64,000 nt of DNA from Mya arenaria (GCF_026914265.1 NC_069123.1:38247678-38311677); one strand, 5' to 3'. Shown: positions 38,710-51,060, counted from the first letter of the stretch. Notes: generated by a model not told the origin, from the sequence alone. Numbers and translations are program-made.

Positions 38710-38787
38710 TAAGATCACAATATATTTCACCTCGTGAACACCAAAAGTGAGTAGCTACGCCACTCGGTGAAATATATTACGATCTTA
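38710..38787. repeat. Foldback MITE-like element
   Basis: TAAGATCACAATATATTTCA (with CCTCG) pairs with CGGTGAAATATATTACGATCTTA. The arms are about 23 bp with a few mismatches and a loop of about 30. The middle carries CACCAAAAGTGAGTAG. The motif looks familiar as a bivalve MITE. Confidence 0.65.
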
Positions 38788-38809
38788 CCAAAACAAAAAA
38801 CTAACCTCT

Positions 38810-39140
38810 ATTTCTGATCGTCGTCGTATTTCTCCTCGTGATTCTCAACGATGAGTATGATTTTCTGCTAAGTGTATTATAATTCGTAAGTTCTTATAAC
38901 TTAGAATAAAATTAAATGTTCTTAATTTGCAGTTAAAATATGATTGAAAATGGCAGTTAAAGGCTTCCGTAATACACGTAATTACTAAATCATGTCAAAT
39001 ACTAAATTAACTAATCACATATTATCTCAAGTTGTGCATGTCGATGCATGTAATAAATTTAAATTGGCTATGAAAATATAAACATGTCTGTTTAAGTGTT
39101 AAGTAAACACCTTATAAATGTTTGGCAGGTACTTTTAAGT
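38810..39140 (+). repeat. Direct repeat, copy 1 (partner at 41105-41515)
   Basis: TTTCTCCTCGTGATTCTCAACGATGAGT, AAAATGGCAGT, AAGGCTTYCGTAATACA and CTAAATCATG appear in the same order in both copies. Identity is moderate. Given in pieces because no single longer exact match exists. Confidence 0.55.
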
Positions 39141-39384
39141 TCATCGGTGACTTCATTCACTCAATTTGTCAGTTATTAATAACAAGTTATCCGATTAACT
39201 ACATCGTTTTTTGATCCACTTAAGACCAATACTGAATCCCAGCCCTGAAAAAAATGTTTTGTTTAAACTGATGAAATCGAGGTTTAGGTAATACTGTTAA
39301 TACAGTTAATAAAGTTTAAAACAAAAGTGTATATCACGGCGTGATATCGTATGCATACCTGAAGGCTGATCAACTTATGTATAC

Positions 39385-40030
39385 ATGTTACTGTGGTCTT
39401 TAGCGGTCTGGTTTAGCAATCTAGTGGTCCCTAATTCGAATCCTGCCGCAGACGGGAATTATTTTAAAAATATTTGTATTCTATTTTTTATTAATTTAAT
39501 ACTTATCTATTTTATTTCCTACATTCTTAATTTAAAATAATAACACGTAAAATCAATATCAATTTTAATCTCTTTGCGAAATTCTTTTCAAATAACAAAA
39601 CGCAGACGGTAGGCGGAAAAAAACATCTACTTGAATAGTTACGCCGTTCTTGTTTCCTAATAAACTTGAGAACACTTTGCTTTCAACCGCCACATCGCCT
39701 ACTCTTGTTTGCAACATCATGCCGTTACCGACTACCCCCTGCCAACCCTTCCAACCAAATATATTTCGGTTCTAAGGGTGGGGCGCAAGTTCAATAGGTT
39801 ACGCACCCTCAACGGCGAAACCTGGATCCGCTACCGGTTGTTCACCCTAAATGTCGCGATCAATATGTCGGTATCAAACTTTTCAAGATAGGTGATTTTA
39901 TGGAATGAATGTCTATATGGAATCAAAATGCCAGTTTATTCATATAAAAGAAGCAACGAAAATGTTTTTCTTTTAACTCGACTATTTCCGGCCTCGTCGC
40001 TTGTTCTTATTTATAAACCACAACTTTGTC
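39385..40030 (+). repeat. tRNA-like piece and dispersed block, copy 4
   Basis: The tRNA-like segment ACTGTGGTCTTTAGCGGTCT (A-box-like) followed by TAATTCGAATCCTGCC (B-box-like) lies at 39385-39460. The block with CTTTGCTTTCAACCGCCACA and TGTCGCGATCAATATGTC follows from 39660. It matches the three copies in the A-B spacer. Confidence 0.55.
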
Positions 40031-40199
40031 ATTTGTTAATATTATGTTCATGTTTAAGAATAATGAAAAAATACATTTGGCACCTCTTGAACGAATCTTA
40101 TCTACCAAATACCCGATAGTGAAATGTGTCGAAACGTGTACTCGCCTTATTTTGATATGAAGCATGTTCATCTCACCTACAACAGTATCATACACATGT

Positions 40200-40990
40200 G
40201 AATGGTGACAACTTTTGCTGCAATGTTGCTAATTCATATAAATTCATGAACAATATAGGGTTAATTTACCTTTTTGAGGGCCTTTCAGATGGTAACGACC
40301 AAAATAAGGTGTATAATCGCCATTATTGCATAAATTTACACACCATGAGCAACTTTTGTGTTAAAAAAGCTGTTAAATTTCACGAAAATGCAAAAACAGT
40401 TAGTTCAAATTAACCTCAATAACAGGTACTTGTGTGACGTCATGAGTGATGTTATTAAAAAGGTTTTACATTAAGCTCTATTAGGGCCGCAATATAACTC
40501 GACAGTTGCATTTTTGTTTCGATGCCCCATTTTTTCAGTGTTCAGTCGATTGGAAAGTGATTTTTTAGTACATTACTGGATAACTTGGATTATTTACACA
40601 CAATACCTATCGGCAAGTCGAATAATTACCGATATATTCCTACTTTTACATTTTATATGTTTTGGCATCTTATTTAAACCGGAAAAAATGTTAAAATGTT
40701 CTGGATAAAATGTACAGCATCTTCAGCATCAGAGAAAAATATTTGAACACTTTTTGTTCATTGCATACATAGTAATGGAATCATGTTCATATAAGTGGTT
40801 TGTTCTGAATAAAATCGACAGAAAAAAATAAAGTTGGGTTGAGTTATACGTTTTAGACTTAATTTAGTGCTTTTAAAGCAAAAATATAGTCAAAACAACT
40901 GCAGAAAGTACTATCTAGTAAACACACCTCAGCTTGCCAGGACAATAGAGCTCTGAAGAAAATATGGAAGTTATACGTGGTTTATTTCAT
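40200..40990 (+). mobile_element. Copy of an unclassified interspersed element (other copy inverted in gene C)
   Basis: It aligns with the reverse complement of about 56985-57600. Shared landmarks are AAAACAGTTAGTTCAAA, TGACGTCATGAGTGATGT, ATAACTCGAC, ACAGCATCTTCAGCATCAGA and CAGCTTGCCAGGA. Both copies lack a long open frame. The other copy forms part of an insertion in intron 3 of gene C. The class is unknown. Confidence 0.6.
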
Positions 40991-41104
40991 TTCTTTAATA
41001 TATGTATGGATGAGAAACAATATGTTAAATCCAAATAAATCATCTTTCTGTTCTGTTCTATAAAAGGGAAATTGTGTTTACATGAAAGACCGCAATGTAT
41101 TTGA

Positions 41105-41515
41105 TCGCTTGTTTTTCTCCTCTTTCTTCTTCACGATGAGTATAATTTCCTGCTTTGTTTATTAAAAGTTGTATGTTGTGAGTTATAATAACTAAGAATA
41201 TAATAAAAAAAATCATATATTCAATTATAAGCAATTATTAAAAATGGCAGTGGAAGGCTTTCGTAATACATTTACTAAATCATGCCAAATGTTACGATCG
41301 TGTGTTCGCATTTTCAAAGGGCCATCGCTGTATATATATTCAAAAAACAAGCATGCGTTATCATATACTGTTCTACTTAAGGATTATTTAAATTCAAGTT
41401 ACGCATGTCCATGACTGTAAACAATGGAAAATTAGCTAAGTAAATTTAAGCAAATGTAAATTTTGAAGTTTTTAGTGATAAAACACACCTGATAAATATT
41501 TGAAAGGCGCCATTA
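41105..41515 (+). repeat. Direct repeat, copy 2
   Basis: Second copy of the 38810-39140 repeat. The two copies flank the interval that holds the tRNA-like block and the interspersed element. Confidence 0.5.
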
Positions 41516-42478
41516 AATTAAGGTTAGTCATTTAGGTTTTAGGAATTTCGACTGTGAAGTCCATCCCTGTTCTCTGGTTTGATGTAAAATTAGATGCATC
41601 AATACTCAGCGACAGGACTTTAAACTATTACATCTATGTTGCTTGATTCATGTAAAAAACACAACCTCTTTAGGATTTTAAAATATTAATGTGTCGTAGA
41701 CATGTTAACTATCCCAGCCATACTTTTTCGTTCGTGTAGAGGTCTCCGGAAGTGGGGCTGCGCAAATGTTATTGATATGAATTTGCCACAGTTTAAAAAC
41801 TCGTTCAACCTGAAAAACGATCAACCAATATAATTTTAAACAAAGTATTACCAGTTTGCACGTGGTACTGGATAAAACAGCATATTCAATCGGGTTGTGT
41901 TTGTCGCCACATATTGGATTCAGCATTGACCTGACAATTATTGCACTTAACCTTTGTACAGATTATGTTGTGTTGTACCCTGCTTAAATCCATCTTAAAC
42001 TGGATTACACTATACTAAAACAGTATTCTAGTACACAGTATAAACATGGAACAGTCTTTAACATAATGTTACTGTTCATATGTATTCTTACGCCAATAAA
42101 TGTTATGACTGATGATGATATAAAATCTCTCCATGATGCATTTTGTCATTTTTCTGTACATTTACATGTACCTGTTTTGGACAGACTCAGTGGTAGCAGG
42201 ACACCTTGTACCCTTTGAAACTAAGGAGATCATTTTTTTTATTTCACCTATGGTATGACTAACAATCAATCAGGTCTGGAGTTCCCTGTGAATTGTTCAA
42301 TGGTTCTCAATGACCATAGCCGTACCAGGTGTCATTTCTGCACCCTTAACTCTTGGAAAAATGTTACCTCACCTAATGTAAGACTGAATCAATCAAGTGA
42401 AGTGTTTTTTGTGACGATTTCAGCAGTCGCTCTCAGCATCTAGCGTCCCCTTCTCAACCCAAACCCCCTAGAAAATAT
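41516..42478. other. Spacer and target region of the large TIR element
   Basis: From about 42249 the sequence contains two diverged units with AATCAATCAGGTCTGGAGTT and CCTCACCTAATGTAAGACTG. A related unit lies right of the element (49650-49747: CCTCACCTGGTATAAGACTG, AATCAGGTCTAGGGTTTCCT). The element therefore appears to have entered a short tandem repeat. Confidence 0.5.
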
Positions 42479-42674
42479 CGAGGGCTGAGCGCGAAACTGT
42501 TCCATCTGCATTTTTGTAAATTGTTCAGGAGAAGCTCAAAACTGTTTATTTTTCTTATTTATGCTTTTCTTGTAACTATATTCAGAAATTAAGTTCACAA
42601 TGGTGTCAGAAATATAGGTTGACTCAAACTTTAACCAATGCCTTTTTAAAATATGTATTTATTACAATATGTTA

Positions 42675-42745
42675 CTTAGAACAGTTTCGCGGTCAAAATT
42701 GACTAAAACTAAAATCTTGTTTCACTGCGAAACTGTTCTATATGA
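42675..42745. repeat. Left subterminal inverted motif pair
   Basis: AACAGTTTCGCGGTCAAAA and CACTGCGAAACTGTTCTA face each other about 35 bp apart. The right side of the element has the same arrangement at 49198-49265, so this pair is a conserved part of the element ends. Confidence 0.65.
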
Positions 42746-45178
42746 CATTTTATTTTTAAAAGTATGGTTTATATTGCATTTTTACTATTTAAATGATGGT
42801 TCATAACTTTATACACAAAATAGTTATGAACATTTGTCACTTTTAGGAAAAAAGCAGCAAATATATACTTTTTGAAATACAAATTACTGCGAAACTGTCC
42901 TATTTGCCGTTTTCGAATCGCCCTTCATATATCAGTTACCGAATGTTTATACCAGATTAAATGACTAATATTTAACAACTATGAACTAAAACCATTTTTT
43001 TTTAAATTGAAAACTGAAGTTAATATTTGAAACATAAGATGAATAGCATTAATTAAGCATGATTTGCAGAAAAAAAATATGCATTTCAAGAAACATTTTT
43101 CCTCAGTTGAATGAACAAATAATATTATATTATTGATATGTTACCAAGCAAGAAACACGTTTGATCATGAAGAAATGATTGCATTGTATCATTATCTATG
43201 ATGTAAGTTTTTAAAGTAAACTCTGAACTATAAACCTACTTTTTATTGCGAAAAAACCCCATCTTTATGGCTATTTTTTACGACTGAGCTAAACATCTGT
43301 ACAATTGTACAAAACAGAATAAACCAAAAGTGTGACAACAATCAGTTAAATATGTGTGACAACATCAGTTATAAACACTACAAATATATGTGTACACGTT
43401 ATATCTGCGATAATGACCAAATTACTGCAATGCCACATCAGTCAGAATCTAGTTAATCGTGTGAAATTTTGTATGGATATCCTGTACTCGATAAGTATTC
43501 ACATATAGTCTTCAGTCGATCATGAACAATCATATTGTTTTTGGTGGCCAGTAATAACTACCCTGTGTATAATCCAAATACATTAAAATATCTCTACTAA
43601 ACAATTTTAATAATAGTTAATGAAGTAAAAACAGTTATTTATTAGTGTTTGACAAGGATATCTCTTTACTAGCCAACGCGCATGCAAAACGTCTAGATAA
43701 GAAACTGTATATATATATGACCAATAAATGAACTACGGTTATTAAAAGTTGGCGATTATTTTCATTAGAACTGTCTGTCAATCCATTTAATGGAGACATG
43801 AGCGTTAACACTTAGGCATACCAAGCATGATTGTGGTCTCATATCTTTGTGCACTTGAAATGAATTTGCCTGGCAGAATCAAGACCTTTACCTCCCAATT
43901 CAACATATTTTATCATTTTTATAATTTATTATGAAATGTGGGATCATTTTTATGACTCGGAGAGCTTAAGCTAAAGTCTGATTAAAAATTCAGAGTTATC
44001 AAGTTTGTTTGTTATTAGTTATTTTAAATGCAAATTTGGCATTGCTATATTTATTTAAACTGAGGTTCATCCGGTATTACGTGAATCATTCTGAAAGTCT
44101 ATTGACAAAGTATTTGATAGTGAACAGTCTGTTTCTGATATTAGCTGATTTCATATTTAAATTGTTGAAATTATACAACTAATTCATTTTATTTGTTATA
44201 ATTTATTAAAATTAAAAGGGTAATGGAACTGTTTAGTACCATATTGTCAATTTTCGCACTCTCTAAGTAGTCAGTCAGACCACCTCGACACTTTTCTTTC
44301 CAAAAAACATCTGATGTACATGCATTTTAAAATTTAACTTATGCTAGAAGATTGCTTAGTCATTTTTATTTACCCTTGATATGAATCTCAATGATTTATA
44401 CAATAATACACTTCATCACACTGTTTGGGATTCACTTAAACCTTACAAACAATAACAAATAGACAGGTTAAATAAACAACTAGAATTAGTGGTTTGACGG
44501 ATAAGTAGTGTGTGTGTTGTATTGTAGGAGAATGATTGGGGGGGGGGGGGCAATTCCGGTCGGCACCCCCAAAGTCATTTTTAATTAATTGTCCGAGTTA
44601 GCTTTTAATGTCAATATGCAGCACAATGTACTAGTTCACACTTAAAATAGTTGAAAATAACGCCAAGTCCTTCATATCCTACTCATAAACATTGTTGTTA
44701 TTTATCGGCATGCAACTTATTGCACGGTAAAAGCTTTGCTTTGGAAACTGTTCTGATTAATGATTAGATAAAATCAAAGAAACGCCTTGTGGTCCAATAT
44801 TTACTTATACCAATGCATTTTTTTCTCTCAGTCGATCTGTCTAAGAATGTGATTTCATGAAGTTTTTAAAAATAATATGTTGCTTGATTGCCATGCCATG
44901 CATTTTGAAACGGAAATGCAAAACAATTGTATAAGTCACATAAGCTACCATTTGAAAATATCTTGTGTATAAAACATTTTTCGAAAATTTTAGATTACAT
45001 TATATCATTTAGGCTTGATCTGTATGGATATTATTATTAAATGTATAAAGAAAAAGGATTAAGTAGTCCGATTCATACGCCGGTTCTTTATTTCGAAATA
45101 CAGCACAAGTTTTTGTTTTTTAAACTCAAAGTTTAGACCACATTGTTGCAGAGTTATAGCCTTTTTCACATTTAATTT

Positions 45179-45378
45179 GGTTTATACTAATTTATTTTAG
45201 CTCGATTGAGACGAAAGCTGATAGCTTATAAGATCACTCTCGAGTCCGTTTCCTGGGCAGAAACCAGTACTGTGTCCTTTTTGAGAGGCCATGAGAAAGT
45301 ACCCCTAGTGGGGATCGAACCCACAACCTCTTGGGTGAGAGGCGGACACCTATACCACTAGACCACTCTCACCTCTTT
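45179..45378 (-). mobile_element. tRNA-derived SINE with 11-bp target duplication
   Basis: On the minus strand the head reads like a tRNA: A box TGGTCTAGTGG, anticodon-region CCTCTCACC (tRNA-Glu-like) and B box GGTTCGATCCC. A body with GGACACAGTACTGGTTTCTG and AAGCTATCAGCTTTCGTC follows, ending in an AT-rich tail. Both sides carry ACATTTAATTT (45168-45178 and 45379-45389), a clear 11-bp target duplication left by LINE-assisted insertion. It is about 200 bp and well kept, so fairly young. It lies inside the large TIR element and therefore entered later. Confidence 0.9.
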
Positions 45379-46295
45379 ACATTTAATTTCTTTTAATAGG
45401 TTGTCACTATCATTTTTCAGTCGATACATACAAATACTAGTACCCGGCATACAGCTACTAGAATTACATAGCATTTTATACTTTCATTGGATTTCTGACA
45501 CTTGCTTATTATTCACCTAGATGTCTAGATATGACACAAATTAGTTAAGGCTCATTGATAAGATTGCCACTATAACCTTTAGATCCGTTGGCGCAAAGTA
45601 GGCACTCCTCTTGTACTTCATATTTTTCTCAAACAGACATTCTCAAAGAATCCAAACTAAAACTACTTTAAGTTCTGATGCCTGGTGATTCTATATTATT
45701 ATCATTTTTTTGCAATACAGTTTGAAAGGGTTTTGTGAAGTAAGAGTATGTGTTAACATTTTACTGAAAATACAAGTTTAGTATCACAAAAAAAGATTAT
45801 CTGCCATCAAATATTGAAAAATAGCTCATCTAAGCCTAATTTCAGTTGAAATTTCAGGAACAAATTTAAAAACTCATAACTTTATGTTTAATGTACTTTG
45901 GACATATATTGTATACTGAACATGTTTGTGTACAACAAATCATATGGGGAGACCAGGCATCAACATTTAACATTCAGGTTAATGGATTTATCAGAAAGTA
46001 GCTTAATGTGGGTCGTACTCGGGTCACTCGCTATTGTTTTTTGACTTAACATTTTTCTGAGAGTAATGCATCTGAAAACTAAATTGCACAATTATTTTTT
46101 TCATGTATAAACAAATTTAATATTTGGTTTAAGTGTGTTTGGAATCAACGCCGGTATTATAGTAAAGAAAAGAATAGATACACGACGCCTTAACCTCTAG
46201 GCCATATTAAAAGGATGATACCAAGTATAAGGATATTTAAATAATACTTTTAATGATACATTGAAAACAACACATGCTAATGCACCAGTCAATTG

Positions 46296-46558
46296 TTACC
46301 ACAGCCTCCCCCAGGTCCGGGGAATAGCGGGAATTTGACTTTTGGTCCAGCTAAACCCGGGTAAAATGCCCGCCCTGCGGGGACGAACTGCTGGTAAAAT
46401 CCCTGCCAAATGCCCCCGCACCCCAGGTAAGACCCATTCCCCGCTATGTTTGGCGCGAAGACAAAACGCCCGCATTCACACGGTACTACGGGGCCACCTG
46501 GAAGATACAAACACGGCCCATTTCCCTGGCTATCCCCGGTATACCCCCGGTATACATA
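46296..46558. repeat. GC-rich repeat island
   Basis: It has a strikingly higher GC content than its surroundings, with repeated CCCGGGTAAAATGCCC-like and CCCCGGTATAC motifs, and ends in an AT dinucleotide run (46553-46567). Long frames here on both strands arise from base composition. It could be a nested repeat of unknown type. Confidence 0.5.
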
Positions 46559-46906
46559 TATATATATGATGAATATAAACTATTGTCAAATGGATATATA
46601 TGAACGAAATAATAAATATAAGCAAATATACAAGGTGATCGATGTGTTAAATACCTTAGCGAAACGAAACAGAAGGTATTTAAATGAACACAGAAAAAAT
46701 CGTGTTAACAATAGAGAAAAACACACACTATATAACAATTGTGCCATATCCAGTCGATATGCAATATACAGTACATAATTGAGGTAGTAATCATACGTTG
46801 CTTGAACGCTTTCGAAATAATTTAACACTTGTGTATCGGAAGACAGCAAAATATGCTTAGGGGCTTTTATAAGTGTACATGTACCTAGACATCAGACATA
46901 CTTCTA

Positions 46907-47458
46907 CTAAGAGAAGTAAGCTTTTATGCATTTCACAATAAAATAATACGACACGTTAAGGAATGCGTATTCATCCGAACTATCAAGTAATGGCGGCAAA
47001 GGAGCGCCAAGAAGACGGAGACAGAAACCAATGGCATCAAGACTAACAAGTTCGGTTACAAAGTCACTTGAACAAATTGACAATACATGCACTAAGAACT
47101 CATGAAGAAGATGAACAGTGTTGTCGCATTTGGCAATAACATGCGACAATTCTTCTTGGTAAATACAATTACATTTTATACAGTACATGTTTCTTAAGAC
47201 AGTTGATTTGCACCATAGTTTAGCAATAGCTAGCGTCGTGTTTCGAAATGATCGTTGTTTACTTACGACGTAAATGACACATGGTTGGATACGTGGATAC
47301 AGTATACGAAATAACATAAATTCTAGATCATTTGCTATTCTAGTGTTCCACATGTCGATTTCATAAGCATAGCGCTGTCTACGCCGCTTACGGAGCCACA
47401 CCTTCGGTATTTTACCAGAATTTGATTGCGAGTTTAGTTTCTTAAAACACTTCGACAA
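46907..47458 (-). pseudogene. LINE reverse-transcriptase C-terminal fragment (5' truncated)
   Basis: 183 residues are open on the minus strand, without a proper ATG start. The sequence has the features of the C-terminal end of a non-LTR retrotransposon polyprotein: a basic RKRRRQRY stretch, WNTRIANDLEF, and a zinc-knuckle-like MYCIKCNCIYQEELSHVIAKC region (C-x2-C, then H-x4-C). The rest of the reverse transcriptase is missing, the usual result of incomplete reverse transcription. The end of the open stretch coincides with one arm of an inverted repeat (47436-47541). It sits inside the large TIR element. The assignment to a LINE clade is open. Confidence 0.55.
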
Positions 47459-47541
47459 ACCTTTTCACAATACGGCCGTCTGACGGAGCACTGTCAAAAC
47501 ATTATTGTGAATACAGGTTTGTCGAAGTGTTTGATGAAACT
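47436..47541. repeat. Inverted repeat at the 5' end of the LINE fragment
   Basis: AGTTTCTTAAAACACTTCGA, continuing through CAAAC to CACAATA (47436-47472), pairs with TATTGTGAATACAGGTTTGT, continuing to GATGAAACT (47503-47541). The arms are about 37 bp with few mismatches around a 30-bp centre. The left arm is the start of the LINE fragment, so the right arm may be an inverted piece of the same LINE. Confidence 0.65.
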
Positions 47542-49197
47542 AATAACCTCATCGAATCTTGGAAATAAAACAAATGCGGGGCTCTTTAAGCGACATTGAC
47601 TGCCTTTGTTTCATTTAAAATGGTGTAGTAAATGAAAAGTTATCTTTGATTTAAGTCTTCATTTTAAGCAATTTTTGCATATATGACGTAATTTATCACG
47701 TGGTATACACACACTGATTACAATGATTAAATTATAAATTTGTGGGAGTTGGTGATACATACCATGTTTGACTTTGATAGAAGAGACAGGTTCATGACAT
47801 GCAACGTATTGTCTAGATCACATTTTTTATTTTGTTAAAGGGTATTTAAACGTCGGGTCCATTTTTCTTAGCTGTTTTTTATATCTAATAATCAGCTCTT
47901 CCAAATGCTGAAAAAGTTAATATATTTAATATATTTTTCTTAATACGACTTGGAAAAATTTTCAATACATTTTTAGGAATTGAAACTGGTCCAGTGTGTT
48001 AAACAACTTGCTTTTTTCTCTAAAAAGTCATTGAACAATTTGATTTATTGACATTTCTTACTTTTACATTTCTCAACTTTTTAGTTATTAATTTAATGTC
48101 ACTTTGACTCATGTTCCCAATTTCTAATCTCTATGATGTGCAAATTCCCAATTTCGCAGGTATTGCCATAATGGGATGGCAAAAAAAAGAGAATTCACTC
48201 TGAATAAGAATAAGAATTTTGCTGTTTATAGTTTGCACAAGGCCACAACTATTAGAATTGCAGTTGCAGAGTTACAAAACTTGGGCATTTTTTTTTGCCT
48301 TATTTGAAAATATTAATTTTAAATCTTCAAACATATTCATGAATACTTTTGTCGCCATTTTAGTCCCTTTGAAATTGTAAGAAATTTTTATACTGGTAAC
48401 TTCAGGTAAAAACAGAAGTAAAGTCAAGTGAAAAGATAATTTTTAAAATTGTTTGTCACAAAGTTGATATCTAGAATGAATTAAATTTCAGTTGAATGAT
48501 TTAAAATGTGTGGTCTGATGCAAATCTTTAATGTGGGAGTATAGATAAAATAATAAGTCATCCATTATATTTAAAGATACACTCTTACTCCCAATTAAGA
48601 TTAACCATAACTAATAAAATTGTTATAATATACTAAAAAGGATGACTAAATGTTTAAAACAATGTTTCTTATGAAGGATGCTGGGTTTAATTTGAAAGAA
48701 AGATGCAGAAAACACGGTATTTCTACCTAATGAGAAGATCACAGTAAATATTTTTGCACTCACCAATCATTTAATATTTTTAGCTATTAAATACACAGTT
48801 ACAATCTTGTTATCAGTTTTTAATAGTTTTCATATATGCATCATTTAGTAAGTAGTTAAAGGTTTATCACTCAAAATTTATGTTTGTTATACATGACTTT
48901 TTTGTGTATGTCTTTTTAATTGATTTTGAATGTCACTTTAAATGATAAATAAAGGTTTATCAATATGGTAATTATAAGATTATTTTTTTAAACTATATAA
49001 TATCGAAACGTTTATTAACATAAACATATCAATTCACATCACGTCATGCAGATATGACATTGCATCTTTTTATTTTTTGAATATTTCCTTATTTCAATTG
49101 ATTTAATGAGCATATAGTAATTATAAATTTATATTCTAATGATATAAATATCATTATTGATAAAAAATGTGCCAAATACTGAGAAATGTGCTGCACT

Positions 49198-49265
49198 TAG
49201 AATAGTTTCGCAGTAAAAGTCAACTCTTATCAAAGATAAAAATACTGCGAAACTGTACCATTTGA
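49198..49265. repeat. Right subterminal inverted motif pair
   Basis: AATAGTTTCGCAGTAAAAG and ATACTGCGAAACTGTACCA face each other, mirroring the pair at 42675-42745 in sequence and spacing. Confidence 0.65.
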
Positions 49266-49645
49266 AAACAGAAGAAGTATTTTGATAGAAATAATATATT
49301 TTAGCCATATAAGTTTAGATCCACACTTTTCATTCATATAAATCTAAGAAATGAATGACAAAAAACACTTTTATTCAAATAGAACAATTTCCATTTGAAA
49401 AAATAATTTTAAATTGACTTCGAAACTGTCCTATTTGCTTGCATTCACATGAAACAGTTTCGCGGGAAAATAAAATTGCTTTGCCAGATTGAACTAAAGG
49501 ACAAATGTTGAATAAAATAAATATTTGTAGAGATATAAACTTAATATTTTTGTAGGATATGTATCACAGTATTATATATATATTTTTGCCAAAAAATGAT
49601 TTTCTGAAAATATGTCAAATGGAACAGTTTCGCGATCAGCCCTCG

Positions 49646-50690
49646 ATATGACCTCACCTGGTATAAGACTGTATTAATCAGGTCTAGGGTTTCCTGTGAA
49701 TTATTCCATGCATGAGTCTCTCTCAACTATCACGGCATTGTCTGTGTAAATATAGTTTAGGTTGATGTGTATTTGAAAATAAGTTATTACTTTTTGTGAA
49801 ATGGAAAAGTTATTACTGTTTGTGAAATTGAATAATAAAAGTTTAAATAATAGCAAAGATCTTTTGGCATGAGATTTACGTATGCGAATTGGACATTAAG
49901 GCCGCGTCACATTACAAGGAAACGTAAAAATGTCCAAAGTATAAAAAAGATCCCTAAATGCCCATTTTTGCTCCTAAAGGAACACCTTACCTCTAGGCTA
50001 CTAAGCTTACCACTAAGCTATAATGTATTTCTTAGCAACTGAGGTTTAGGTCTTATTACATACTGCTGGTACAATAACAACAATTTATCATAATTCCACA
50101 ACAACATTACCACATACTTGCAAGCTAAATATCCTCTAGAGTTCTAGAAACCAAACGATTGGATTCTTCACTCTATAACATATTTATGTGACAAGTGAAA
50201 AGGTGAATAAATGTGGCTTTGAATGATACAACCTGGTGTCTGTGGTTGTAATGGTCGTAAAAATCTAACAAGCAGTTTTTGTTTTGTTTTTTTCACATCG
50301 AGTATTTAGGGAAATTAATAAGTGGTCTGTTTCAACGAGACAGGGTGTGTGGTTGTAATTGATATGGGAGTTAGGGGAGGGGAGTCTGTAGGGGTGCTGC
50401 ATAACCACTCGCCCTGACCTGTGTTTTTTAACCTATGTACATTTTTTATCCGAAATCGTCATCCGGAAAATACATCTAATTTGACTTCCCGATGAGCATG
50501 CAAATGTAAAGAAATCATCATCATCCTTGCAATTTTCAAATCGCTATTTCCCTTTCCGGGTGTATGAATGTCATTCATTATGTCATCAGCAAGTTATTAA
50601 AAGAAGAAAGTAAAGAAAACAGATTTGTCGTCGCTTAAGGTCTCGATGTACTTAATCGAATATTTTTCCGATATAATGTATGTGCCTTAT
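49646..50690. other. Spacer right of the TIR element
   Basis: The first 100 bp match the repeated units left of the element. The remainder shows no supported feature. Confidence 0.45.
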
Positions 50691-50756
50691 TTTATGTACT
50701 TGAACTCTTGTTACTTTTATTATGATTTATGGAAAGTTGTGTGTTTTCTAAAAAAA

Positions 50757-51060
50757 ATAAAACTAACCTGTTTGTTTTCGACAGATATAAACTCAATAAG
50801 TCCATCGGTTTTTCTTTCGCACTTTTCGCTATTTCTTCTATTTCGTCCGCTAGTAACCCCAACGTAATTGCTGTATGAGGTATACAATGTCTGTATAGTA
50901 TTTCCAGTGTTCTTTCTTCCACTCCGCTAATAGCTTCGTCGTACATTTAACAGTAGAATATGAAGTGATCTACGGTTTCAGGAACTTGGCATGCATTGCA
51001 ACTGCTGTCAGTTTGGTCCGGTGTCAGTTTTGACCAGTGATATTTTAGCCGGGTGTGGCG
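50757..51060 (-). pseudogene. Retroelement RNase H-end/zinc-knuckle fragment
   Basis: On the minus strand one frame reads HTRLKYHWSKL, then CNACQVPETVDHFIFYC, a stop (TAA just before 50946), and further in the same frame a helical stretch (VEERTLEILYRHC) down to a possible donor (CAG/GTTAGT at about 50767). The HTRLxxH and CxxCxxxETVxHFxxxC pattern is that of the C-terminal end of many LINE polyproteins. The stop within the motif region and the loss of frame above 51060 mark it as a relic. An alternative is a small host exon beginning at the ATG at 50946. Confidence 0.45.

Larger units (their letters stand above)
42479..49645. mobile_element. Large non-autonomous DNA transposon with terminal inverted repeats (7167 bp)
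   Basis: The left end reads CGAGGGCTGAGCGCGAAACT followed by GTTCCATCTG. The right end, reverse-complemented, reads CGAGGGCTGATCGCGAAACT followed by GTTCCATTTG. About 29 bp match with two differences. Both ends are bordered by ATAT, which may be a 4-bp target duplication or part of the inverted repeat, as ATAT is its own complement. The motif GCGAAACTGT recurs near both ends in both orientations (about 42490, 42681, 42727, 42889; 49203, 49248, 49421, 49453, 49624), as expected for transposase binding sites. I see no transposase gene inside. A SINE and a LINE fragment are nested. The superfamily is not clear. Confidence 0.72.

Noticed and set aside
45300-45372. Functional tRNA-Glu gene
   Set aside because: It looks like a tRNA but lacks a normal acceptor stem. 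It is the head of a 200-bp SINE with target duplications.
46289-46778. Gly/Pro-rich frames around the GC-rich island
   Set aside because: Frames on both strands follow from GC composition; there is no conserved domain or splice support.
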